A stretch of DNA of 64,000 nt from Polaribacter vadi (GCF_001761365.1 NZ_CP017477.1:890501-954500), one strand, 5' to 3'; numbered from the stretch's first letter, positions 51,592 through 61,686 are shown. The notes: generated by a model from the sequence alone, not told the origin. Numbers and translations: made by a program.

Positions 51592-54210
51592 ATGGAAACA
51601 ACAATTACTTCTCTTACACCTTATTATAAAAATCACAAAATAATAGAATCCTATTTAATCTTAGTTTTTTTGTTTGTTTTTCAATGTATAATTGCTCAAG
51701 AAACATACAATATTACAGATCCTGAATCACTTTCTGATTTAACGTTAAACCCTGGAGATGTTGTTATTCTGCAAGATGGTGTTTATGATTCTGATGCAAG
51801 AATAAAATTTAAAGCTGGTACTTCTGGCACAGCTGCTTTACCAATTACTTTTAGACCACAAACTCCTGGAGGTGTAAAATTTACAGGTGGTTTAAAAATG
51901 AGTATTGGTGGAGATTATCTTATTATTGATGGTTTTCATTGGAAAGGTGGTTTTGGCGCAAGCAATTTTATTGAGTTTAGAGATGGTTATACCTACTCAA
52001 ATTATAGTAAAATTAAAAATTGTGCAATTGATGGTTTACAAGTTGATCCAGATGATTTAGAAACTGGCACTAGTGTAAAACATAGATGGATTGTTTTATA
52101 TGGAACAAATAATACAGTAATTAATTGTAGTTTTATGAACAAACCAAGTGCTGGAGCTTTGGTTTTAGTAGAGTTAGAATACAATGCAACTCCAGATGAT
52201 GGTGCTACAAATACACGTTGTGCAACAGTTAGTCATACCATTAGTAATAATTATTTTTATAAATATGCTAAAATAGATGAAACACTTACCAATGCAGGAG
52301 ATAGTGAAACAATTCGTGTAGGAACAAGTGAGTTTCAAAATGTAAATAGCAATACAACTATTAGCAATAATTATTTTGTGGAAGCAGATGGAGAGAATGA
52401 AATTATTACCAATAAAAGTAAAAATAACAAGTATATAAACAACACATTTAGAAGGTCTAGAGGTTCTTTGGTTTTACGTCATGGATCGAATGCAACTGTT
52501 GAAGGCAATTATTTTTTAGGCGAAAATGTAGATGGAACTGGAGGAATTAGAATTACAGATAGCAATCACACCATTACCAATAATTATATTCAAGATTGTA
52601 TTACTGTTTTAGACCAAGCTAAATGGAATAATGGAATTACTTTTATAGGTGGTGGAGATAATGCTGATGTAAATTGTAACTCTACAAGTGTTTCAAATGG
52701 TTATCAAAAAGCTTTAAATATTACACTTTCTAACAATACAATCATCAACACAAATGCTCCTTTATTTTATAATACAGATAAAGGTTCGAATAATGTAACT
52801 GGTACAGTTTCAAATAATTTAATTTATTTTGATGCTGGCAATGCCAATAGTACAGACGTTATTTCTGGTGATACTCCCAATTCTTACACCAATTTAGGAA
52901 CTTCTTTAATCTATACTGGTAATGTTTTTAAAGGGGCTAGTTTAGGGGTTACAAACGCAGGTTTCTCTGAAAATAATGGAATTACACTTACTCCAGATGA
53001 TGAAATATTTACAATCACTGGAGCTGCAGGAAAAGGCGCAGATTTAGGTACTTACAAGCCAATAACAGATGCTATGGTTGGTAGTGGAATTGGTGCTTGT
53101 TTTTTAAATAGTTTAGGAGCAAATATTACAGCTACTAATTGCTCTATTCAAGTTGGCGAAACTTTAAATGTAAGCAGTTTACCAACACTTTCTTCGGATG
53201 CAGATAGTTATGATATTACTGTAGCTGCAAACGTAAGTTGGATTGCTGTTTCTAATGATACTTGGATTTCTATCAATACAGCTTCTGGAACTAATGATGC
53301 AACTGTTACTATTTCTGTAACTAAAAATGAAACCACAAACCCAAGAACTGGTTCTGTAACTTTTTCTCAAATTGCTGGTGGAGATGATATTGTTAAAACA
53401 CTTACTATAACACAAGAAGGTTTAGACATTACAGATTTATATAAACTTATAAATACAGGTGATGCTGGAGATCCAGTTTCAGTCGATTCTTATTCAAAGC
53501 AAGAAGACACTAATGGAAAAACCAATTTTGCAACAAATACTTTAGATAAAGACATCAATACTCAATGGACAGCTGATGATGGAGCTATTTTAAGTGGAGA
53601 TTTTAAAGGTGATGGAGAATTTGTTATTTTCGATTTAAGCAAAGAATACCAATTAGATTTAATTCAAATTGCTACTGATGATAAATCTGATCCTTATGGA
53701 ATTCAATTTTGGGTTTCTACAACAGGAACTGATGCAGCAGATTTTACTAAGATTATACCAACTTCTGGAGATTTAGCCATTACAACATCTACAGGAACTC
53801 GTGAAACTTATGATCAATATCAAATATCAGCAAATGCACGTTTCGTAAAATTAATTTCTTTTGGACGTTTTAATGCTGATGGAAATTCTAGAAAAAGTCA
53901 ATGGACGAATATTACAGAAGTAGAGTTTTTTGGAGAAGCAGTAGCATTATCAACCACAAAATTTGATGTTCAAAATATTGAAATGTATCCTGTTCCCACT
54001 AAAGATTTCTTGATCATTAAAAGCAAAGTAAATATCAATAGTTTACGTGTGTATAGTTTAGAGGGCAGATTAATCATCAATCAAGAATTAAAAAATAATA
54101 CAAATGAATTTAAACTAAATATAGCGCAACTTTCAAACGGAACTTATTTTATAAAATTTAAAAATGATGCTGGTTTAAATGAATCAAAAAGGATTGTAAT
54201 TGCTCATTAA
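51592..54210 (+). CDS. PL6-family alginate lyase with BACON, discoidin-like and T9SS domains
   Basis: 872 residues, secreted. After a long n-region and signal peptide (about 20-36), a right-handed beta-helix (about 38-500) carries the PL6 core: SETIRVGTSEF, ADGENEIITNKS and SLVLRHGSN. Glu268 and Glu270 fit the calcium ligands, and Lys275 and Arg296 the catalytic pair, with the 21-residue spacing of chondroitinase B. Residues about 505-600 form a BACON-like domain (VTKNETTNPRTGSVTFSQ), 625-785 a discoidin/F5-8C-like domain, and 795-872 a type IX sorting domain. It probably cleaves alginate at the cell surface. A terminator follows. Confidence 0.88.
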   Translation: METTITSLTPYYKNHKIIESYLILVFLFVFQCIIAQETYNITDPESLSDLTLNPGDVVILQDGVYDSDARIKFKAGTSGTAALPITFRPQTPGGVKFTGGLKMSIGGDYLIIDGFHWKGGFGASNFIEFRDGYTYSNYSKIKNCAIDGLQVDPDDLETGTSVKHRWIVLYGTNNTVINCSFMNKPSAGALVLVELEYNATPDDGATNTRCATVSHTISNNYFYKYAKIDETLTNAGDSETIRVGTSEFQNVNSNTTISNNYFVEADGENEIITNKSKNNKYINNTFRRSRGSLVLRHGSNATVEGNYFLGENVDGTGGIRITDSNHTITNNYIQDCITVLDQAKWNNGITFIGGGDNADVNCNSTSVSNGYQKALNITLSNNTIINTNAPLFYNTDKGSNNVTGTVSNNLIYFDAGNANSTDVISGDTPNSYTNLGTSLIYTGNVFKGASLGVTNAGFSENNGITLTPDDEIFTITGAAGKGADLGTYKPITDAMVGSGIGACFLNSLGANITATNCSIQVGETLNVSSLPTLSSDADSYDITVAANVSWIAVSNDTWISINTASGTNDATVTISVTKNETTNPRTGSVTFSQIAGGDDIVKTLTITQEGLDITDLYKLINTGDAGDPVSVDSYSKQEDTNGKTNFATNTLDKDINTQWTADDGAILSGDFKGDGEFVIFDLSKEYQLDLIQIATDDKSDPYGIQFWVSTTGTDAADFTKIIPTSGDLAITTSTGTRETYDQYQISANARFVKLISFGRFNADGNSRKSQWTNITEVEFFGEAVALSTTKFDVQNIEMYPVPTKDFLIIKSKVNINSLRVYSLEGRLIINQELKNNTNEFKLNIAQLSNGTYFIKFKNDAGLNESKRIVIAH

Positions 54211-54239
54211 TAAATTATTAATATCTATTAAATAATTAT

Positions 54240-54271
54240 AAAAGCTAGTAATCAAATGATTACTAGCTTTT
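54240..54271 (+). terminator. Hairpin terminator after the PL6 gene
   Basis: AAAAGCTAGTAATCA (54240-54254) and TGATTACTAGCTTTT (54257-54271) form a perfect 15-bp stem around two bases. Confidence 0.9.
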
Positions 54272-54436
54272 ATAATTTTAACTCAATACAGAACCTTAAA
54301 TGTCAATTAGAATCTTTTAATAGAATTGCTTTTTTTTGATACAGAAAATTTTTATTAAAGTTAAAGTCTAAGTCAATTGAGTTCATTTTTGAGTTCAACC
54401 ATAAATTATATTTGTTGAACAAAATAAAATGATTTT

Positions 54437-54967
54437 ATGACAAACTTAGAGACACTTATAGAGAAGTTTCAAAATAAAGAAGAAAAGGCTTTCGAAGAAT
54501 TACACAACATGTATTCTGATAGTGTGTATGGTATTATTTTAAAAATTGTTAAAAATAAAGATGTTGCAAGCGAATTAACACAAGATGTTTTCTTAAAAGT
54601 TTGGAACAATGCTACTAATTATTCTTCTAAAAAAGGGCGCTTTTTTACTTGGGTTTTAAATATTGCAAGAAATTCTGCTATTGATTATACAAGATCTAAA
54701 TTTTCAAAAAAATCTTTAAAAAACATAAGTGCAGACAAATTTGCCAATAAGTTCATTTCTTATTCAGATTCAGAAGCTACAACCAATACAATTGGTTTAG
54801 ATAAAATTGTAGATAACTTAGAACCTAAAGTTAGAAATATTTTAAACTTATTATATTTTGAAGGTTTTACTCAAAAAGAAATTTCAGAAGAATATAACAT
54901 TCCTTTAGGAACTATAAAATCTAGAAAAAGAAATGGTTTATCTCAATTAAAAGCAATATTCATTTAA
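54437..54967 (+). CDS. ECF-type sigma factor without adjacent anti-sigma gene
   Basis: 176 residues. Region 2: ELTQDVFLKVWNNAT and TWVLNIARNSAIDYTRSK; region 4: LEPKVRNILNLLYFEGFTQKEISEEYNIPLGTIKSRKRNGLSQL. In flavobacteria this subtype usually precedes an anti-sigma gene; here the next gene is an opposite-strand FKBP. It may be an orphan or its regulator may lie elsewhere. Confidence 0.9.
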   Translation: MTNLETLIEKFQNKEEKAFEELHNMYSDSVYGIILKIVKNKDVASELTQDVFLKVWNNATNYSSKKGRFFTWVLNIARNSAIDYTRSKFSKKSLKNISADKFANKFISYSDSEATTNTIGLDKIVDNLEPKVRNILNLLYFEGFTQKEISEEYNIPLGTIKSRKRNGLSQLKAIFI

Positions 54968-55037
54968 AATATAGGAATTTAAGAGTTTTAAATATCTACT
55001 GTTGATATTGCTTTAAATAAATTCACTTAAAACAAAA

Positions 55038-55070
55038 TAGCCTGACAATTTTTAAAAAACTGTCAGGCTA
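55038..55070. terminator. Hairpin terminator
   Basis: TAGCCTGACA (55038-55047) pairs with TGTCAGGCTA (55061-55070), the inner A/T-rich bases pairing weakly. It lies between the convergent sigma and FKBP genes. Confidence 0.8.
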
Positions 55071-55091
55071 ATTATAAAAAAATTAAAAGTA

Positions 55092-55520
55092 TTATTTAAT
55101 TTCTAAAACTTCTAAATCAAAAACAAGGTCTTTACCTGCTAATGGATGATTCCCATCAACCACAATCGTTTTATCTTTTACCTCCACAACCAATAAATTA
55201 ATTTCTTGTCCATCTGGAGATTTAGATACTAAACCCATTCCAACTTCTGGAGCCATATCTTGTGGTAATTGTTCTTTATCTACTTCCTGAATTAAGGTAG
55301 TATTTACATCTCCATAAGCCTCATCTTTAGCTATGGTAATCGTTTTTTTCTCATTTAATTTCATATCAATTAAACCCTTTTCAAAACCAGGGATTAACTG
55401 TCCTTGTCCTAAAGTAATTTCTAAAGGTTCTTTACCTTCAGAACTATCAAAAATTTGTCCATCAGCTAATTTTCCTGTGTAATTTACTTTTACTGTGTTG
55501 TTCTCTTTTACTTGAGTCAT
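55092..55520 (-). CDS. SlyD-like FKBP-type peptidyl-prolyl isomerase
   Basis: 142 residues. The FKBP fold has VKVNYTGKLADGQIFDSSE and LGQGQLIPGFEKGLIDM, and an inserted IF segment (about 70-120) typical of SlyD, which gives chaperone activity. It lacks the His-rich metal-binding tail of E. coli SlyD. No signal peptide, so cytoplasmic. Confidence 0.93.
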   Translation of the reverse strand: MTQVKENNTVKVNYTGKLADGQIFDSSEGKEPLEITLGQGQLIPGFEKGLIDMKLNEKKTITIAKDEAYGDVNTTLIQEVDKEQLPQDMAPEVGMGLVSKSPDGQEINLLVVEVKDKTIVVDGNHPLAGKDLVFDLEVLEIK

Positions 55521-55901
55521 ACTAATCTTACTGTTTTTAGAAATACTATTTGCATAATTTTTATACTATAGTTATTTCTGTTAAAAATTATACCTTATAA
55601 ACCACTAAAACCAAGCCAAACATCAAAAAAGAATACTAAATTTCTGTTTTTTTAAAAATGACACATATAAAAATTGCTATAAAGCACTTCTAGTAGGAGT
55701 CTGATAGCTTTTTAAGCTTCTTCAAAATAATACATTAAAAACATAAGTCAGTAAAAATGTCAGGCTTTTAAAGTTGATATCCATATTTTTTTGAATTGTT
55801 TTTTAAAGAATCAATAAAAATAATCAAAGAAGTTTTTGAAGAGAAGTTTATTGATTTTTTTATTCAGATATTTGTAAATAAGATATTTTACACTTTTTTT
55901 G
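55521..55901. other. A+T-rich gap, nothing recognised
   Basis: About 380 bases between FKBP and the dehydrogenase gene. No complete hairpin, repeat, promoter consensus or ORF worth reporting was seen. Confidence 0.5.
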
Positions 55902-58799
55902 ATGATAGCTATTTCAGTATTAGAAACTTTACACAATGCACTTTCTGGTGATGTTTTATTTGATAATTTACACAAAACTTTATATGCAACAGATGCATCA
56001 GTTTACAGAAAAATTCCTTTAGCAGTTGCGTTTCCAAAAGATGAAAACGATCTTAAAATCTTAATTGATTTTGCTACTAAAAATAACATCACTTTAATAC
56101 CAAGAACTGCAGGAACATCGCTTGCTGGGCAATGTGTTGGAGATGGAATTGTAGTAGATGTTTCTACACATTTTACTAATATTATTTCTTTTGATGAACA
56201 AGCAAAAACCATCACTTTACAACCAGGAATTGTTAGAGATTCTTTAAACGTATTTCTAAAACCTTTTGGGTTATTTTTCGGACCAAACACATCAACCTCA
56301 AACAGATGTATGATTGGTGGAATGGTTGGTAATAATTCCTCTGGAAGTACTTCTATAAAATATGGAGTTACTCGTGATAAAGTGTTGCAAATTGATGCCA
56401 TTTTAAGTGATGGAAGCACAGCAATTTTTAAAGAAATTTCTTCGGATGAATTTAAGGAGAAAACAAGATTAGATTCTTTAGAAGGTAAAATTTATAAAAG
56501 TATTTATACTGAATTATCATCAAAAGAAAATCAACAAGAAATAAAAAACGAATTCCCAAAACCAACAATTCATAGAAGAAATACAGGTTATGCAGTTGAT
56601 GAATTTTTAACTTCAGATTTATTTGGAGGAACTGAACCAACCATAAACGTTGCTAAATTTTTATCTGGAAGTGAAGGAACTTTGGCTTTTTCAACAGCAA
56701 TTACGTTGCAATTAGACAACTTACCTCCTACTGAAAGTATTATGGTTTGTACGCATTTTAAATCGATTAACGAAAGTTTAAAAGCCACTGTAATTGCCAT
56801 GAATCACAATTTGTATAATTGTGAGTTGATGGACAAAACCATTTTAGATTGTACAAAAAACAACAGAGAATTAGCAAAAAGTAGGTTCTTTTTGCAAGGC
56901 GATCCTGAAGCTGTTTTAATGTTAGAAGTTTCTGCAAATACTTTGCCAGAAGCCGAGCTTTTAGCAGATAAATTAATTGCAGACTTAGAACAAAATAACT
57001 TTGGGTATCATCATCCAAAAGTTTACGGAGCAGATATTGCCAAAGTCCATTATTTAAGAAAAGCAGGTTTAGGTGCTTTAGGAAATATGGTTGGCGATAT
57101 GAAAGCTGTTGCCTGTATAGAAGATACTGCTGTTGCTTTAGAAGATTTGCCAAATTATATTGAAGAGTTTACAGAAATCATGACAAAATATCAGCAAAAT
57201 GCTGTGTATTATGCACATGCAGGAGCTGGAGAATTGCATTTACGTCCGATTTTGAATTTAAAAAAGAAAGAAGATGTTGTTTTATTTAGAAAGATAACCA
57301 CAGAAACTGCTGAGTTAGTCAAAAAATATAAAGGTTCTTTTTCTGGTGAACATGGAGATGGAATTGTTCGTGCAGAATTTATTCCATTGATGATTGGCGA
57401 GCAAAATTATCAACTTTTAAGACGAATTAAAAAAGCATTTGACCCAAACAACGTTTTTAATCAGGGAAAAATTACAGATGCTTTTTCAATGGATAAAAAC
57501 TTGCGTTATGAAGTGGGTAGAATTGAACCAGAAATTAAGACAATTCAAAATTTTTCTGACAGTGAAGGCATTTTAAAACTCGCAGAAAAATGTAATGGTT
57601 CTGGAGATTGTAGAAAACCTGTGGAAGCTGGAGGAACCATGTGCCCAAGTTATAGAGCTACAAAAAACGAGAAAGACACAACAAGAGCAAGAGCAAATAC
57701 TTTACGTGAATTTTTAACGAATTCAGAGGAAGCTAACAAGTTTAATCACCAAGAATTAAAAGAGGTTTTTGATTTATGTTTAAGTTGCAAAGCTTGTGCT
57801 TCTGAATGCCCAAGTAATGTAGATATTGCTACTTTAAAAGCAGAATTTTTATATCAATATCAAGAAACAAATGGCTATTCTTTTAGAAATAAAATGTTTG
57901 CCAATAATGCCAAATACAATAAGTTAGGCAGCAAATTGCCAAGAATTACGAACTTTTTCACCAATTCAATTTTGGCAAAAAAGGTTTTAGGAGTTGCTGT
58001 AGAACGTTCAGTTCCTAAATTGGCAAACGAAACTTTAGAGAGTTGGTTACAAAAACATCAACCAAAATCCTCTACAAAAGTGGTGTATTTATTTAAAGAT
58101 GAATTTACAAATTATTACGATTCAGAAATTGGAAAAGATGCTGTTTTGCTATTAGAAAAATTAGGATATGAAGTTAAAAATATTGCTCATGATGAAAGTG
58201 GAAGAAGCCATATTTCAAAAGGGTTTTTAAAAGAAGCAAAAGTAATTTGCAACAATAATGTTGCTATTTTTAAAGATATAATTACTGATGAAACTCCGCT
58301 AATTGGAGTTGAACCTTCAGCAATTTTAACCTTTAGAGATGAGTACATTCGTTTAGCTGATGATAAAACATCCGCAGAAAAAATCGCGAAAAATACTTTT
58401 ACTTTTGAAGAGTTTTTAGCCAAAGAAATCGAAAAAGGAAATATTGATATTTCACTTTTTACATCAGCAAAAAAAGATATAAAAATTCACGGACATTGTC
58501 ATCAAAAAGCATTGTCTGGAACACATTCTAGTTTTCAGGTTTTGAATATTCCTAAAAATTATTCTGTTACCATAATCAGTTCTGGTTGTTGTGGAATGGC
58601 TGGAAGTTTTGGGTACGAAAAGGAACATTATAAAGTTTCTATGCAAGTTGGTGAAGACACTTTATTTCCAAAAGTGAGAAATTATAGTGCAGAAACCGAA
58701 ATTGCTGCTGCAGGAACAAGTTGTAGACATCAAATTTATGATGGTACAAAACGAATTGCAAAACATCCTATTACCATTTTAAAAGAAGCTTTGAAATAG
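55902..58799 (+). CDS. FAD-linked oxidoreductase with 4Fe-4S and CCG domains (D-lactate/glycolate type)
   Basis: 965 residues from ATG 55902 (a TTG one codon earlier is possible). Residues about 30-210 are the FAD-binding domain (PRTAGTSLAGQCVGDG), 210-550 the FAD-oxidase cap, 590-680 a ferredoxin-like region with CNGSGDCRKP and CLSCKACASECP, and 720-965 cysteine-rich CCG repeats (HGHCHQKAL, SGCCGMAGSFGY). Such fused proteins oxidise D-lactate, glycolate or similar 2-hydroxy acids and pass electrons on to the membrane. The exact substrate is not certain. Monocistronic. Confidence 0.9.
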   Translation: MIAISVLETLHNALSGDVLFDNLHKTLYATDASVYRKIPLAVAFPKDENDLKILIDFATKNNITLIPRTAGTSLAGQCVGDGIVVDVSTHFTNIISFDEQAKTITLQPGIVRDSLNVFLKPFGLFFGPNTSTSNRCMIGGMVGNNSSGSTSIKYGVTRDKVLQIDAILSDGSTAIFKEISSDEFKEKTRLDSLEGKIYKSIYTELSSKENQQEIKNEFPKPTIHRRNTGYAVDEFLTSDLFGGTEPTINVAKFLSGSEGTLAFSTAITLQLDNLPPTESIMVCTHFKSINESLKATVIAMNHNLYNCELMDKTILDCTKNNRELAKSRFFLQGDPEAVLMLEVSANTLPEAELLADKLIADLEQNNFGYHHPKVYGADIAKVHYLRKAGLGALGNMVGDMKAVACIEDTAVALEDLPNYIEEFTEIMTKYQQNAVYYAHAGAGELHLRPILNLKKKEDVVLFRKITTETAELVKKYKGSFSGEHGDGIVRAEFIPLMIGEQNYQLLRRIKKAFDPNNVFNQGKITDAFSMDKNLRYEVGRIEPEIKTIQNFSDSEGILKLAEKCNGSGDCRKPVEAGGTMCPSYRATKNEKDTTRARANTLREFLTNSEEANKFNHQELKEVFDLCLSCKACASECPSNVDIATLKAEFLYQYQETNGYSFRNKMFANNAKYNKLGSKLPRITNFFTNSILAKKVLGVAVERSVPKLANETLESWLQKHQPKSSTKVVYLFKDEFTNYYDSEIGKDAVLLLEKLGYEVKNIAHDESGRSHISKGFLKEAKVICNNNVAIFKDIITDETPLIGVEPSAILTFRDEYIRLADDKTSAEKIAKNTFTFEEFLAKEIEKGNIDISLFTSAKKDIKIHGHCHQKALSGTHSSFQVLNIPKNYSVTIISSGCCGMAGSFGYEKEHYKVSMQVGEDTLFPKVRNYSAETEIAAAGTSCRHQIYDGTKRIAKHPITILKEALK

Positions 58800-58836
58800 T
58801 TTCTTATATTTGTATAAACAACTGTAGTTATATATT

Positions 58837-59076
58837 ATGGGAACATTAGAATTGAGAAATAAATGGAAAGAAGCTATCATTAGTGTTGATGATCGCTTTT
58901 TAAGAATGATAGATGCATTACATGAAAGTTACAAAAAGGAAGATGATTTTTTTGATGAAATTCCACCTCAAATTCAAGAACTTTTAAAAGAAAGTAGAGA
59001 GGAGATAAAAAAAGGGGAATTTTCGACTCATGAAGAAGTAATGAATAGAGTGAAGGAAAAATATAATATCTCTTAG
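58837..59076 (+). CDS. Putative antitoxin of a ParE-type pair
   Basis: 79 residues, charged and helical: ELRNKWKEAIISVDDRFLRMIDALHESY and a tail STHEEVMNRVKEKY. It is of the size and form of the small proteins found before RelE/ParE toxins in Bacteroidota. The toxin gene starts 4 bases later. No DNA-binding domain is clear by eye. Confidence 0.7.
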   Translation: MGTLELRNKWKEAIISVDDRFLRMIDALHESYKKEDDFFDEIPPQIQELLKESREEIKKGEFSTHEEVMNRVKEKYNIS

Positions 59077-59080
59077 TTTT

Positions 59081-59401
59081 ATGCCTATATTGGAAGTTGT
59101 TTGGGGTAAAAAAGCTGAAAATTCTTACTTTAAAGAACTGGAAAGAATAAATAATTATCATTCTCAAAAGGAAGTTGAAAATTTCAAAAAATTAGTTGAC
59201 CAAATAATTTACAATTTAAAAACATCAGTTCTAGAGGGAAAAGTTTCTCAAAAAACTAAATTTAATTCCTTTGTTATATCTAAACAAACTACTTTATATT
59301 TTGATGTTAATAAAGAAAAATCAAGATTAGAATTACTTCTATTTTGGCAAAACAAAGAAGACCCAAGCAAATTAATTGAGTTTTTAAAAGAGTTTGAATA
59401 A
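59081..59401 (+). CDS. RelE/ParE-family toxin
   Basis: 106 residues. The C-terminal RelE fold shows SFVISKQTTLYFDVN and LELLLFWQNKEDPSK, the pattern of the flavobacterial ParE-like toxins; the helical N-terminus contains WGKKAENSYFKELE. It likely blocks replication or translation when not bound by its partner; the exact target is not known from sequence. Confidence 0.75.
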   Translation: MPILEVVWGKKAENSYFKELERINNYHSQKEVENFKKLVDQIIYNLKTSVLEGKVSQKTKFNSFVISKQTTLYFDVNKEKSRLELLLFWQNKEDPSKLIEFLKEFE

Positions 59402-59422
59402 CTATACCATTAAATTAGGTAC

Positions 59423-60688
59423 ATGCAAAATAAAAGTAAAATAACAGCAATGTTTGCCTTAATTATTGCAGGCGAAGCTATCTTTTTATTGCCATTTATT
59501 TTGATGCGTGTTTTTAAAACTGTTATTAGAGAGGCCTTTTTAATTTCTGATGCTCAAATTGGTGAAGCCCAAGCTTTATATGGAATTACAGCAGTTGTCT
59601 CCTACTTTTTTGGTGGTTTTATTGCAGACAAATGGGAACCTCGAAAATTATTATCAATTTCATTATTATTAACAGCTTTTGGTGGCTTTTGGCTGACTAC
59701 AATTCCATCGATATTTACCTTAAAAATGTTATATGCTTTTTGGGGAGTTTCTACAATTTTATTGTTTTGGGCTTCTTTGATCAAAGCAACCAGACAATGG
59801 GGAAATCAAAATAACCAAGGTTTATCTTTTGGTTTATTAGATGGTGGAAGAGGATTTTTTGCTGCAACAATAGCTTTATCAGGTGCTGGAATTTTAACCT
59901 TCTTTTTTCCACAAAAAGGAGAAGAAATCACTTTTGAAAACAAAGTAGAAACATTGCAATATATTATTGGTTCAATAACTTTAATTGTTTTTTTAATTGC
60001 GTTTTTAGTTTGGAAAGTAATTCCGAAAGAAAAAGCAGCTGCTCAAATTCAAAAACATAATAACAAAGAGTTTCAATTTAATTTTAAAGAAGCCTTTTTA
60101 TTGATGAAACAACCAAAAGTAACCTTTCATTCATTAATTATTTTTTGTGCTTATTGTTCTTATAAACTCACTGGAGTTTATGGAACCTATGCCAAAGATG
60201 TCTGGAATTACAGCTTAGAAGAAGCTACTTATTTTGCTGTTTTTATTCAGTATTTAAGGCCTATTGCAGCAATTTCTATTGGTTATATTGCTGATAAATT
60301 TTTACCCTCAAAACTAATTGTGCCAAGTTTTTCGGTGCTAATTTTTGCATCCATATTATTAGGTTTTGGTTTTTTAAATCATCAACCTATATTTTTATCA
60401 TTTACAGTATTTATCTTTATGGCTTTTGGTACGTATTCACTAAGAGGTTTGTATTTTGCCATTATCGAAGAAACAAAAACACCTTTACAACTTACAGGAA
60501 CTTTAGTGGGTATTATTTCTGTGGTTGGTTTTACACCAGACATATTTATGTCGTTATTTAACGGATATATGTTAGGCGAAAATCCTACAATTTTGGAATA
60601 TCAACATTTATTTACCACCTTTACAATTATACCTATTGTTGGTTTATTAGCAGCATTAGGTTTTCAAAAAAGTATATCAAAATTATGA
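59423..60688 (+). CDS. MFS transporter
   Basis: 421 residues with 12 hydrophobic helices. The MFS-A-like loop FIADKWEPRKLLS follows helix 2, and a similar YIADKFLPSKLIVP loop lies between helices 8 and 9, marking the two halves. The substrate is unknown; the coupling to an aldo/keto reductase (ATGA overlap, 60685-60688) suggests a sugar or small carbonyl compound. It starts 22 bases after the toxin gene. Confidence 0.88.
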   Translation: MQNKSKITAMFALIIAGEAIFLLPFILMRVFKTVIREAFLISDAQIGEAQALYGITAVVSYFFGGFIADKWEPRKLLSISLLLTAFGGFWLTTIPSIFTLKMLYAFWGVSTILLFWASLIKATRQWGNQNNQGLSFGLLDGGRGFFAATIALSGAGILTFFFPQKGEEITFENKVETLQYIIGSITLIVFLIAFLVWKVIPKEKAAAQIQKHNNKEFQFNFKEAFLLMKQPKVTFHSLIIFCAYCSYKLTGVYGTYAKDVWNYSLEEATYFAVFIQYLRPIAAISIGYIADKFLPSKLIVPSFSVLIFASILLGFGFLNHQPIFLSFTVFIFMAFGTYSLRGLYFAIIEETKTPLQLTGTLVGIISVVGFTPDIFMSLFNGYMLGENPTILEYQHLFTTFTIIPIVGLLAALGFQKSISKL

Positions 60689-61686
60689 GTAAAAAAGACA
60701 AGTATGTAGCAGATGAAAATCGCTATGAGAAAATGAACTACAGAAGAACAGGAAATAGTGGTTTATTATTACCTGAAATTTCTCTGGGTTTATGGCACAA
60801 TTTCGGAGATGTAGACGATTTTGAAAATTCAAGAGACTTATTAAAATGTGCGTTCGATAATGGAATTACGCATTTTGATTTGGCAAACAATTATGGACCT
60901 CCTCCAGGATCTGCAGAAAAAAACTTTGGTAAAATCTTAAAAAAAGATTTTAAAAACTATAGAGATGAATTGATTATATCTTCGAAAGCAGGTTATGGTA
61001 TGTGGGCTGGACCTTATGGAGATTTAGGTTCTAAAAAGTTTTTAGTTGCCAGTTTAGATCAAAGTTTAAAAAGAATGGGCTTGGATTATGTTGATATTTT
61101 TTATCATCATAGACCAGATTATGACACGCCTTTAGAAGAAACTATGGGCACATTAGATTTGATGGTAAGACAAGGAAAAGCATTGTATGTTGGTTTGTCT
61201 AATTATGAACCAGAAAGAGCTGAAAAAGCGTTTAAAATCTTGAAAGATTTAGGAACTCCGTGTTTAATTCATCAACCAAGATATAGTTTATTTGATAGAT
61301 GGATTGAAGATGGTTTGTTAGATTTATTAGGAAAATCTAACATTGGTGCAATCTGTTTTTCGCCTTTAGCACAGGGAATGTTAACCAATAAATACATCAA
61401 TGGCTTGCCAAAAGATTCTAGAGCTGTTAAAGATAGTCCATTTTTAAATACTGATAAGGTTCAGGAAATGCTCCCTAAAATTAAGGCTTTACATGAAATT
61501 GCAGCAAGCAGAAATCAGAATTTAGCACAAATGGCAATTTCTTGGATTTTAAAAGATGATAGAATTACATCTGTTTTAATTGGTGCAAGTAAAACAAGTC
61601 AGATTTTAGATAGTATAAAAGCAATTGAAAATACTGTTTTTTCTGATGAGGAATTGAAGCGTATTGAAAACGTGTTAAAAAGCTAA
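60685..61686 (+). CDS. Aldo/keto reductase (YghZ/glyceraldehyde-3-phosphate reductase type)
   Basis: 333 residues of a TIM-barrel NADPH-dependent reductase. The catalytic Asp-Tyr pair is in HFDLANNYGPPPGSAE, Lys in ISSKAGYGMW and His in YHHRPDYDTP. The GYGMWAGPYGDLGSKK loop marks the YghZ-like group, which acts on L-glyceraldehyde 3-phosphate and similar carbonyls. Translationally coupled to the MFS gene. Confidence 0.92.
   Translation: MSKKDKYVADENRYEKMNYRRTGNSGLLLPEISLGLWHNFGDVDDFENSRDLLKCAFDNGITHFDLANNYGPPPGSAEKNFGKILKKDFKNYRDELIISSKAGYGMWAGPYGDLGSKKFLVASLDQSLKRMGLDYVDIFYHHRPDYDTPLEETMGTLDLMVRQGKALYVGLSNYEPERAEKAFKILKDLGTPCLIHQPRYSLFDRWIEDGLLDLLGKSNIGAICFSPLAQGMLTNKYINGLPKDSRAVKDSPFLNTDKVQEMLPKIKALHEIAASRNQNLAQMAISWILKDDRITSVLIGASKTSQILDSIKAIENTVFSDEELKRIENVLKS

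Noticed and set aside
55521..55901. Possible regulatory region before the FAD/Fe-S dehydrogenase gene.
   Set aside because: No box matches TAnnTTTG at a suitable distance; GATATTTG near 55866 misses the first bases, so no promoter is claimed.
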